From an uncultured Clostridia bacterium (GTDB taxonomy: Bacteria; Bacillota; Clostridia; HGM11327): a DNA stretch of 6,410 nucleotides. The stretch is from NCBI GenBank assembly GCA_905210525.1, contig CAJLXE010000097.1, positions 1 through 6,410 of the forward strand, given 5' to 3'. Both the position numbers and the translations under genes were made by a program. Positions 1 to 6,410 of the stretch are shown here, piece by piece. The stretch's first letter is position 1; every line of letters starts with the position of its first letter. Below the pieces are notes generated by a model that saw nothing but the letters and a program-made list of their open reading frames with translations, had not been told where the DNA came from and ran no database searches.

Positions 1-979
1 AGGCTCGCACACAGTAGTAGAACTGCTCAATGACGGCAGAGAAGTTATTATCGTTGATAATTTCATCAACAGCAAGCCGGTGGTTCTCGACAGAATAAGA
101 AAAATAACAGGCAAAGATTTCAAATTCTATCAGGTTGATCTTCTCGACAGAGAAGCTCTTGATAAAGTTTTTGCCGAAAACGAGGTGGACGCCGTAATAC
201 ATTTTGCGGGACTCAAAGCTGTAGGTGAATCGGTACAGCAACCGCTCAGATATTATCATAACAATCTTACGGGTACTCTCATTCTTTGCGAGGTAATGGC
301 TGCTCACGGAGTAAAAAACATTGTATTCAGTTCATCCGCAACTGTTTACGGAAAACCCGAAAGCGTGCCGATAAAGGAAGATTTCCCGCTCTCAACCACG
401 AATCCTTACGGCGAAACAAAACTTGAAATAGAGCGTATATTAAAGGACGTTACTATTGCCGACAAAGAATGGAGCGTTTCCATACTGCGTTACTTCAATC
501 CTATCGGCGCACATTCAAGCGGTCTTATAGGCGAGGATCCAAAAGGTATTCCCAATAATCTCCTTCCCTATGTGGCTCAGGTTGCAAGCGGAAAGCTTAA
601 ATGCCTCTCCATTTACGGAAACGATTACGAAACACGCGACGGCACAGGCGTAAGAGATTTTATACACGTTGTCGATCTTGCAAAGGCTCACCTCAAAGCT
701 CTCGACAGAACAGTTAAAGTGAAGGGTATTGACTATTTCAACATAGGCACCGGAAACGGATACTCCGTTCTTGAAATCGTCAAAGCATACGAAGACGCAA
801 CAGGAAAGAAAGTTCCGTATAAATTTGCTCCGCGCCGCGCGGGTGACATAGGCGAATGCTATGCCGACCCCACAAAAGCGGAAAAACTTTTGGGCTGGAA
901 AGCCGAAAAAGATATTGCTCAGATGTGCAAGGATGCCGCTCGCTGGCAGGAACTTAATCCGAACGGATACGAAGACTGA
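1..979 (+). CDS. galE: UDP-glucose 4-epimerase GalE (5' end truncated by window edge)
   Basis: Catalyses NAD-dependent interconversion of UDP-galactose and UDP-glucose in the cytoplasm (Leloir pathway, and supply of UDP-galactose for glycans). The frame is open from base 2 and reads GSHTVVELLNDG, which matches the end of the Rossmann GxxGxxG nucleotide-binding loop, so only about 12 N-terminal residues lie outside. The 325 codons visible plus these give about 337 aa, the usual GalE length (E. coli 338). Visible hallmarks are HFAGLKAVGESV, the catalytic serine in SSSATVYG (bases 329-352), the YxxxK pair in NPYGETK (bases 401-421), RYFNPIGAH, GTGVRDFIHVVDLA and the C-terminal FAPRRAGD. The short-chain dehydrogenase/reductase fold is intact and nothing looks mutated. 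A GTG at base 80 is internal, not the start. It ends 23 bases before galK, which suggests co-transcription. The alternative, an epimerase acting on N-acetylated sugars, is less likely given galK next door. Confidence 0.96.
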   Translation, partial: GSHTVVELLNDGREVIIVDNFINSKPVVLDRIRKITGKDFKFYQVDLLDREALDKVFAENEVDAVIHFAGLKAVGESVQQPLRYYHNNLTGTLILCEVMAAHGVKNIVFSSSATVYGKPESVPIKEDFPLSTTNPYGETKLEIERILKDVTIADKEWSVSILRYFNPIGAHSSGLIGEDPKGIPNNLLPYVAQVASGKLKCLSIYGNDYETRDGTGVRDFIHVVDLAKAHLKALDRTVKVKGIDYFNIGTGNGYSVLEIVKAYEDATGKKVPYKFAPRRAGDIGECYADPTKAEKLLGWKAEKDIAQMCKDAARWQELNPNGYED

Positions 980-1002
980 CCGTAACGAAAGGAAAAATCA
1001 AT

Positions 1003-2274
1003 ATGTTTACAAAAGAAGATCTTTATGTAATAGATAAATTGCCCGTATTTAAGGAGCTTTATCCCGATACAGACGCGGCCGTTTCAAGATATGCCGAATT
1101 GTACGAACTGTATGCCGAAAAATTTACAGCCCCGGAATCATTCTATATGTTCTCCGCTCCGGGCAGAACGGAAATAGGCGGAAATCATACGGATCACAAC
1201 CACGGCTGTGTTCTTGCGGGAAGCGTAAACCTTGACAGCGCGGCTATTGTCGTTCCCACAAACGACGATACTGTAAATATATATTCAGTCGGATATCAAC
1301 GTCCTTTTAAGGTTAACATAAAAAATACCAAGCCTGTTGAAAGCGAAAAGGAAACCACCGTTGCGCTTGTAAGAGGCATTGCCGCAAGATTCAAAGAACT
1401 CGGATATAAAACGGGTGGTTTTAACGCATATATTTCAAGTACCGTAAAAAGAGGCAGCGGACTCAGTTCTTCCGCTTCAATAGAAGTGCTTATAGGCAAA
1501 ATATTCGCAAGACTTTACAATGAAGGCAACGAACCGTCCGCGGTTGAGCTTGCAAAAATAGGTCAGTATGCGGAAAACGTATATTTCGGAAAACCGTGCG
1601 GACTCATGGATCAGACAGCCTGCGCTGTCGGAGGCGTAATATCAATAGACTTCAAAGATACTGCAAACCCCAAAGTAGAACAGGTTCAGCTTGATCTTGC
1701 CTCGCTCGGATATTGCCTTGCGGTAGTTGATACAGGCGGCAATCATGCGGATCTTACCGAAGATTATGCGTCCGTTCCCAAAGAAATGAAGGCTGTTGCG
1801 GCAGAATTCGGCAAAGAAGTGCTCAGAGACGTAAGCATGAACGATATTATTGCAAACGCCGGAACACTCAGAAAAAAACTCGGCGACAGAGCCGTACTCA
1901 GAGCAATTCATTTTATAAACGACAACAAACGCGTCGGCAAGCAAATACAGTATATAAAATCAGGCGACTTTGATTCATTCCTTAAATGCGTATGCGAATC
2001 CGGCGACAGTTCATGGGAATATCTCCAGAATTGCATGACTGTAAAAAATCCGTCCGAACAGGGCATAACCCTCGCATTGGCTCTCACTCGCGAATATTGC
2101 AAGGGATTCAGGTTTGCAAGCCGTGTTCACGGCGGCGGTTTCGCGGGAACCATACAAGCATTTCTGCCCATATCGGAATTTGACGGCTACTGCAGTGCTA
2201 TGGAAAACGTATTCGGTAAAAACTGCGTTACAAAGCTCAGCATAAGAAGTCTCGGCGCGGTATGCATAGAATAA
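1003..2274 (+). CDS. galK: Galactokinase, clostridial variant
   Basis: GHMP-family kinase that phosphorylates galactose with ATP to galactose-1-phosphate, the entry step of the Leloir pathway. ATG 1003 is preceded by AAAGGA at 988-993 with 9 bases spacing. The 423 aa are longer than the E. coli enzyme (382 aa). Motifs: galactokinase signature GRTEIGGNHTDHNHG (residues 54-68), with R55 at the catalytic arginine position; the GHMP ATP-binding loop GSGLSSSASIE (151-161); CGLMDQ (199-204), with D203 as the expected catalytic base; VVDTGGNHADLTEDY (241-255), ending in a tyrosine at the expected sugar-binding position; and RVHGGGFAGTIQAF (374-387). The signature differs from the textbook GRxNLIGEHTDYNxG: the glutamate before the histidine is N61 and the tyrosine is H65. 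From memory this variant is usual in Clostridia, so I still call it galactokinase, although strict substrate specificity is unproven. It follows galE closely; galT is not adjacent. Confidence 0.93.
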   Translation: MFTKEDLYVIDKLPVFKELYPDTDAAVSRYAELYELYAEKFTAPESFYMFSAPGRTEIGGNHTDHNHGCVLAGSVNLDSAAIVVPTNDDTVNIYSVGYQRPFKVNIKNTKPVESEKETTVALVRGIAARFKELGYKTGGFNAYISSTVKRGSGLSSSASIEVLIGKIFARLYNEGNEPSAVELAKIGQYAENVYFGKPCGLMDQTACAVGGVISIDFKDTANPKVEQVQLDLASLGYCLAVVDTGGNHADLTEDYASVPKEMKAVAAEFGKEVLRDVSMNDIIANAGTLRKKLGDRAVLRAIHFINDNKRVGKQIQYIKSGDFDSFLKCVCESGDSSWEYLQNCMTVKNPSEQGITLALALTREYCKGFRFASRVHGGGFAGTIQAFLPISEFDGYCSAMENVFGKNCVTKLSIRSLGAVCIE

Positions 2275-2302
2275 TTCAGAACAAACCAATCAACATTATA
2301 AC
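2275..2302 (+). promoter_or_regulatory. Possible sigma-A-type promoter for the ribU operon
   Basis: TTCAGA (2275-2280, 4 of 6 matches to TTGACA) and TATAAC (2297-2302, 5 of 6 to TATAAT) are 16 bases apart, in the short AT-rich gap after the galK stop. A start about six or seven bases after the -10 would fall at 2308-2309, the first bases of the riboswitch P1 helix, which is a sensible position. The -35 match is weak and the region is AT-rich, so this is only a candidate. Confidence 0.35.
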
Positions 2303-2307
2303 AAAAA

Positions 2308-2415
<108 letters not shown>

Positions 2416-2429
2416 ACTGTCAATTCAGC

Positions 2430-2461
2430 GGCATCCGAACAACCTTTTCGGATGCCCTTTT
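2430..2461 (+). terminator. Riboswitch expression platform: intrinsic terminator hairpin
   Basis: GGCATCCGAA (2430-2439) pairs perfectly with TTCGGATGCC (2447-2456) around a 7-base loop and is followed by CTTTTAT, a short T-tract. The hairpin does not contain the ribU ribosome binding site, which lies about 20 bases further on, so control is probably by transcription termination rather than by hiding the start site. CGGATG (2401-2406), inside the conserved 3' part of the aptamer, is complementary to CATCCG (2432-2437) in the left arm. This gives a simple antiterminator when FMN is absent. The switching model is inference. Confidence 0.85.
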
Positions 2462-2474
2462 ATATAAACACAAT

Positions 2475-2480
2475 AAAGGA
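2475..2480 (+). promoter_or_regulatory. Ribosome binding site of ribU (start ambiguous)
   Basis: AAAGGA is the only purine-rich site after the riboswitch hairpin. It lies 13 bases before ATG 2494, which is rather long, and 4 bases before an in-frame GTG at 2485, which is rather short. Either could be the true start, and they differ by only three residues. It rules out the ATG at 2404, which lies inside the conserved aptamer. Confidence 0.6.
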
Positions 2481-2493
2481 AATCGTGAATTTT

Positions 2494-3141
2494 ATGGAAA
2501 AAAATCTTAAAAAGACAATCTCTCTCGCAATGCTTTCGGCAATCGCGTTTGCCGTTATGGTTGTGGGCAGAATACCTATGGTTATGTTCCTTAAATATGA
2601 CCCCAAGGACGTTATAATAGCTATCGGAGGCTTCATTTTCGGACCTCTCAGCGCTTTTATCATATCCGCCGTTGTATCTCTTGTAGAAATGGTTACGGTA
2701 AGCGATACCGGAATCATCGGATGTATAATGAATATAATATCAAGCTGTTCTCTGGTATGTACGGCGTCATACATTTACAATAAAAAAAGAACTCTCTCAG
2801 GTGCCGTAACCGGACTCGTTGCCGGTACCCTGCTTATGACTGCCGTAATGCTTCTGTGGAACTATCTGATAACTCCGCTATACATGGGATATCCCAGAGA
2901 GGCCGTGACAAAATTGCTTATTCCCGTATTTCTGCCCTTTAACCTTATAAAGGGAGGTATAAATACCGCAATTACGCTTCTTCTCTACAAGCCCGTTGTA
3001 ACCGCATTGCGCCGCGCAAAGCTCATAGAAGCCTCTGAAAACGGAACTCCTCAAAGCGGCAAAATAGGCATAACGCTTGTTGCCGTCCTGCTGCTCGCTA
3101 CCTGCGTATTTTTCGCACTCGTACTTAAAGGAATAATATGA
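2494..3141 (+). CDS. ribU: Riboflavin ECF transporter S component RibU
   Basis: Membrane-embedded substrate-binding subunit that captures riboflavin and works with the shared energy-coupling module (EcfA, EcfA', EcfT), which is not encoded here. The 215 aa begin MEKNLKKTISLAMLSAIAF, a typical S-component first helix. Family hallmarks include GRIPMVMFLKYDPKDV (residues 25-40), NYLITPLYMG (123-132) and PFNLIKGGINTAITLLLYKP (148-167), all characteristic of RibU as I recall it. About six hydrophobic segments lie within residues 8-170, and an extra one spans about 191-213 at the C terminus after a polar linker. ATG 2494 is preferred because it matches the family N terminus; GTG 2485 is the alternative. 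The upstream FMN riboswitch independently supports riboflavin as the substrate. The U32 gene follows after 25 bases with no terminator between them, so the two are probably one operon. Confidence in the specificity is high. Confidence 0.95.
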   Translation: MEKNLKKTISLAMLSAIAFAVMVVGRIPMVMFLKYDPKDVIIAIGGFIFGPLSAFIISAVVSLVEMVTVSDTGIIGCIMNIISSCSLVCTASYIYNKKRTLSGAVTGLVAGTLLMTAVMLLWNYLITPLYMGYPREAVTKLLIPVFLPFNLIKGGINTAITLLLYKPVVTALRRAKLIEASENGTPQSGKIGITLVAVLLLATCVFFALVLKGII

Positions 3142-3166
3142 TACAAACCAATTCACGGAGAACGTT

Positions 3167-5227
3167 ATGAATAATGAAATTCAACAAAAAAAGCCTGAAA
3201 TTCTTGCTCCTGCAGGAGGCAGTGAGCAGCTTATCGCCGCCGTAAGATGCGGTGCAGACGCGGTTTATCTCGGTACCGATGGATTCAACGCAAGGCAAAA
3301 TGCAAAAAACTTCAGCGACAGCGAGCTGAAAGACGCCGTTGCATACTGCCACGCAAGAAACGTTGCCGTTCATGTCGCCCTCAATACGCTTATATTTGAC
3401 GATGAAATAAAAAATCTCATCAACAAAATAGAAGTCATAGCCGATTGCGGTGCGGACGCCGTTATTGTTCAGGACATAGCCGCAGCAAAAGCGGTTCGTG
3501 AATGTTGTCCGGAAATACACTTGCACGCCTCCACTCAAATGAGCATACATAACAGCGACGGCGTAAAGGAAGCTATCCGGCTCGGCTTTTCCAGAGCGGT
3601 TCTTGCAAGAGAGCTTACTCTTGATGAAATAAAAACCATTACAGCTAAATCCGATATAGAGACCGAAGTGTTTGTTCACGGCGCACTTTGTACGTGTATT
3701 TCGGGAGCGTGTTATCTTTCCGCAATGCTCGGCGGCAGAAGCGGCAACAGAGGATATTGCGCACAGCCGTGCCGACTTGATTTTCACAACAGTCATAACC
3801 GTGAATATGCCTTGTCGCTTAAAGATATGTCGCTTGTAAAATATACAAAACAGTTGAGAGATGCGGGAGTAGCGTCATTTAAAATAGAAGGCAGAATGAA
3901 GCGTCCCGAATATGTTGCGGCGGCGGTAACGGCACTCAGAGCTTCTCTTGACGGCAAAGAGCCCGATATGGATACACTTGAAAAAGTATTCTCAAGAAGC
4001 GGATTTACGGACGGATACATATTAGGCAAACGTAACGTGTCTATGTACGGTTACAGGCGCAAAGAAGACGTTGTCTCCTCAACGCAGATTCTGTCAAGCA
4101 TATCGTCTCTTTACCGTTGTGAAAGACAAAGCGTTCCCGTCAATATGGAAATTACGTTTGAAAGTGAAAAAAATACCGTTCTGACCGTTACGGACGGCGT
4201 CAACAGCATAACTGAATACGGAGCAATTCCCGAAAAATCAACAAACAAGCCTGCCGACAAAGCTTATATAGATAAATTTCTGTCAAAAACGGGCGGAACA
4301 CCTTTCTTTGCCGACAACATAACGGCTCATATAAATGAACCGCTTATTGTCCCCGGAGCCGAGCTGAATCGCATGAGAAGATGTGCGCTTGAAAACCTGA
4401 TGTCGCAAAGAAGCATAACGCGGCCGCATACTTTTATTCCGTACAATATCAATATCCCCAACCACATATCGGCTTCGGCATATAAAATAAGACTGCGTTT
4501 TGAAAAATATGAACAGATCCAAAATTACAAATACGCGGAATATATAATTCTTCCGCTTGATGAAATAATAAACCACAAGGAATACATACGAATGCCCGAT
4601 TGCAGGCTTATTGCGGAAATACCGCCGATACTTTGGGAAAAAGACTCGGAATCGTTAAACGATAAGCTTGCTTGTATCAAGAGTCTCGGCATCAAAGACG
4701 TGATGTGTTCAAACATAGGCGCAATTCCGGCGGCTTTTGCAACGGGAATGAATATTCACGGTGACTTCGGTCTGAACATAACAAACAGCACTGCTTTAGA
4801 AGAGTATTCGCAAATGGGTCTTGTCGATGCAACGCTCTCTTTTGAAACCGGTATGAACAAAATAAAAGCACTCGGAGCAAGCATAAAAAGAGGCATAATA
4901 GCTTACGGTTATCTTCCTTTGATGAAGTTACGCACGTGTCCTGCGCAAAGTGCAAGCGGATGCTCGGCATGCGACAAAAAACAGTATCTCACCGACAGAA
5001 CCATCGCAAAATTCCGTCTGTTATGTAAAGAGCGCAAATATACGGAGCTTCTGAATTCTGTTCCGCTTTATATCGGAGACAAAGCAATGCATAATATTGA
5101 TTTTGTTACACTGTACTTTACCGTTGAATCCGGACAAACAATAAAAGATGTAATTCAAAAATTTACGCATAACGAAAAATATGCTCTTCCCCACACTACG
5201 GGACTTTATTTCAGAAATGTTCTGTAA
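3167..5227 (+). CDS. U32-family protein with DUF3656-like domain (RlhA-like, probable RNA hydroxylase)
   Basis: COG0826-type protein, 686 aa, historically labelled peptidase or collagenase. Characterised long relatives (E. coli RlhA, 653 aa) hydroxylate C2501 of 23S rRNA, and shorter ones (TrhP, UbiU/UbiV) hydroxylate tRNA or ubiquinone precursors, with four cysteines holding an iron-sulfur cluster in UbiU/UbiV. Here the N-terminal U32 barrel starts at EILAPAGGSEQLIAAVRCGA (residues 11-30). Its signature spans about 168-203, with cysteines C175, C182, C198 and C202 (HGALC, SGAC, NRGYC, QPCR). KIEGRMKRPEYVAA follows at 239-252. A DUF3656-like middle part (about 320-416) contains LSKTGGTPF and PGAELNRMRR. 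A C-terminal barrel-like half (about 480-640) carries a second cysteine set: C591, C599, C602 and C620. ATG 3167 has GGAG at 3157-3160 with 6 bases spacing. The gene follows ribU by 25 bases and probably shares its FMN control. RNA hydroxylation rather than proteolysis is inferred from homologues; the exact target is unknown. Confidence 0.88.
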   Translation: MNNEIQQKKPEILAPAGGSEQLIAAVRCGADAVYLGTDGFNARQNAKNFSDSELKDAVAYCHARNVAVHVALNTLIFDDEIKNLINKIEVIADCGADAVIVQDIAAAKAVRECCPEIHLHASTQMSIHNSDGVKEAIRLGFSRAVLARELTLDEIKTITAKSDIETEVFVHGALCTCISGACYLSAMLGGRSGNRGYCAQPCRLDFHNSHNREYALSLKDMSLVKYTKQLRDAGVASFKIEGRMKRPEYVAAAVTALRASLDGKEPDMDTLEKVFSRSGFTDGYILGKRNVSMYGYRRKEDVVSSTQILSSISSLYRCERQSVPVNMEITFESEKNTVLTVTDGVNSITEYGAIPEKSTNKPADKAYIDKFLSKTGGTPFFADNITAHINEPLIVPGAELNRMRRCALENLMSQRSITRPHTFIPYNINIPNHISASAYKIRLRFEKYEQIQNYKYAEYIILPLDEIINHKEYIRMPDCRLIAEIPPILWEKDSESLNDKLACIKSLGIKDVMCSNIGAIPAAFATGMNIHGDFGLNITNSTALEEYSQMGLVDATLSFETGMNKIKALGASIKRGIIAYGYLPLMKLRTCPAQSASGCSACDKKQYLTDRTIAKFRLLCKERKYTELLNSVPLYIGDKAMHNIDFVTLYFTVESGQTIKDVIQKFTHNEKYALPHTTGLYFRNVL

Positions 5228-5266
5228 TTGTTCGATTCAAAAACAAAAACCCCAAAATCACATTAC

Positions 5267-5303
5267 AAAAACGCTCCGGAATAAAACACTCCGAAGCGCT
5301 TTT
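5267..5303. terminator. Bidirectional intrinsic terminator between convergent genes
   Basis: ACGCTCCGGA (5271-5280) pairs with TCCGAAGCGC (5290-5299) around a 9-base loop, with one internal mismatch (C5276 opposite A5294). AAAA (5267-5270) on the left pairs with TTTT (5300-5303) on the right, and the T-run continues to 5305. Read on the + strand it ends the U32 operon 39 bases after its stop. Read on the - strand the A-run becomes the T-tract, 17 bases after the stop of the glycosidase-like gene. One hairpin therefore probably serves both genes. Confidence 0.9.
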
Positions 5304-5320
5304 TTAATAATTTAATGTCG

Positions 5321-6410
5321 TCATTCCACCGTAACAAGCCAGCAATAACCGTTACCCGTTGAGAAATTGTAATATCCGTCGCTGTCTTTTGTTACGTCAA
5401 CCGGAACACCGTCTTTGTAAAACGTAACCTTTTCACCGTTAATCTTTATTTTTGTGAGGAAACCGATTGTCTTATCATATGCAACATCATCGAGCGATTC
5501 AATATTTACCAGCGTAAACGCATACCCGCTTCCGTCTTTTTTCGCAAAACAGCCGACAAGATACGTATCATCGTAAATTGTATTTTCGAAATCGGATATA
5601 ACATTGCTGAAATCATACGGATTCTTCAGTTGTGTAAAAATATCGCCTTTATCCGCAAGAGTGCACGCTCCCACATAATTATATTGATTCAATATTTCCG
5701 ATATATCAAGCAATTCTTTATTTACAGACTGTGCCGTACCGTAATATTCGTTTTTTGAATAATCCCAGTTGACAAGGCTTCCGTAACTCCAGTCGCCTTC
5801 CGCACTGTAATTCGGAGAGGCATCTCCGTACTGAAAATATCTTATGCAGTCCGCACCGAAGCTGAGTGCCATATAACTTCCCGTTCTGAACATTTTCGTT
5901 GCAGGCTTTTTCCCCAACTTCAGGTTGAAAGCTTCAATATAGTACCAAAATTCCTGACCGTGTCGGAAAGCTTTATTGCTTGAGTTTTCAAGAGTACCCA
6001 AAACAGACCGTCCCCGGTAATCCATGTTTCCTATATAATAATCATATGAAAAATCAAACAAGTCACTGAAATATTTGTCATATGCATCACTGTATTTTGC
6101 AAATTCATCTTCGTTATCCGGACTGAATATACCTTGAAAATTAACATCGGGTCTCCAGCCGTACTGTGAATATTTTTCATTATATTCCTTACACCACTGC
6201 GATACCGATTCAAATTCTTCAAGCTTGGGTTCATCAACCGAATGTCCCCATATTACAGGGCAATCAATATACACATCTGTGTACAAAACATTCCTCATTA
6301 TAACGAATATCTCATATCTTGCGCACCATTTTACATAGTCGCGCATCTGTTCCTCCGTATAAAAGTCGCTGTCTATCAATGTCATGTTGAAATGCGCGTC
6401 ATGCATATCC
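5321..6410 (-). CDS. Glycoside-hydrolase-like TIM-barrel protein, N-terminus outside window
   Basis: The open frame runs off the right edge (362 codons visible plus stop), so the start and any signal peptide cannot be seen. Numbered from the methionine at 6406, YEIFVIMRNVL (31-41) resembles a barrel beta strand. VIWGHSVDEP (51-60) resembles the GxxxxDEP strand end of clan GH-A-like enzymes, where the glutamate (E59) would be the acid/base. FWYYIEAFN (153-161) followed by FRTGSYMALSFGADCIRYFQYGD (173-195) resembles the late-barrel segment usually reading like ALAYGAKGIMYFTY. NKELLDISEIL (229-239) follows. Residues about 280-361 form a beta-rich C-terminal domain (VGCFAKKDGSGYAFTLVNIE, then FSTGNGYCWLVTVE), like those after many glycosidase barrels. 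It is very tyrosine-rich. A carbohydrate-active role is likely, but I cannot assign family or substrate, and the nucleophile glutamate is not obvious. It converges on the U32 gene and shares its terminator. Confidence 0.7.
   Translation of the reverse strand, partial: DMHDAHFNMTLIDSDFYTEEQMRDYVKWCARYEIFVIMRNVLYTDVYIDCPVIWGHSVDEPKLEEFESVSQWCKEYNEKYSQYGWRPDVNFQGIFSPDNEDEFAKYSDAYDKYFSDLFDFSYDYYIGNMDYRGRSVLGTLENSSNKAFRHGQEFWYYIEAFNLKLGKKPATKMFRTGSYMALSFGADCIRYFQYGDASPNYSAEGDWSYGSLVNWDYSKNEYYGTAQSVNKELLDISEILNQYNYVGACTLADKGDIFTQLKNPYDFSNVISDFENTIYDDTYLVGCFAKKDGSGYAFTLVNIESLDDVAYDKTIGFLTKIKINGEKVTFYKDGVPVDVTKDSDGYYNFSTGNGYCWLVTVE

Noticed and set aside
80..82. GTG as the start of galE
   Set aside because: The same frame is open back to base 2 and encodes GSHTVVELLNDG, the expected GalE N-terminal region, so the true start is outside the window.
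3679..3774. Reading the U32 protein as a secreted collagenase or peptidase
   Set aside because: There is no signal peptide, and its cysteine signature matches the iron-sulfur hydroxylase members of U32. The peptidase label is historical for this branch.
3125..3796. Antisense open frame of 223 codons opposite the start of the U32 gene
   Set aside because: It is a cysteine-rich, low-logic translation lying wholly opposite well-conserved U32 coding sequence, without a recognisable domain. It is best explained as a codon-usage shadow.

Overview
The window looks like chromosomal DNA of a low-to-mid GC Clostridia (Firmicutes), possibly a gut or rumen Ruminococcaceae/Lachnospiraceae-type organism. 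This is inferred from a galactokinase with a variant signature I associate with Clostridia, an ECF-type riboflavin transporter under an FMN riboswitch, a long two-part U32 protein, GGA-type ribosome binding sites and a moderate GC content judged by eye. The species cannot be named from the sequence alone.

Layout: positions 1-2274 hold a galactose cluster on the + strand, galE (5' end cut by the window edge) followed after 23 bases by a complete galK. Positions 2308-2461 hold an FMN (RFN) riboswitch with a downstream terminator-like hairpin. It leads into ribU (2494-3141), the riboflavin-binding S component of an ECF transporter, and 25 bases later a long U32-family protein (3167-5227) resembling the 23S rRNA hydroxylase RlhA. 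A stem-loop at 5267-5303, A-rich on its left and T-rich on its right, separates this operon from a convergent gene on the - strand (5321-6410, start outside the window). That gene encodes a TIM-barrel glycoside-hydrolase-like protein with a C-terminal beta domain.

How the genes work together: GalK phosphorylates galactose and GalE interconverts UDP-galactose and UDP-glucose (Leloir pathway); no galT is present here. RibU imports riboflavin, and FMN made from it should feed back through the riboswitch to switch off ribU and, by read-through, the U32 gene. I see no terminator between galK and the riboswitch, so galactose-driven transcription could run into it. The - strand gene is probably a separate carbohydrate-related unit.

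I found no convincing wholly new system. The most worthwhile leads are the placing of a U32 hydroxylase-like gene under FMN control, the second cysteine cluster of that protein, the galactokinase sugar-site substitution and the unclear nucleophile of the glycosidase-like protein.
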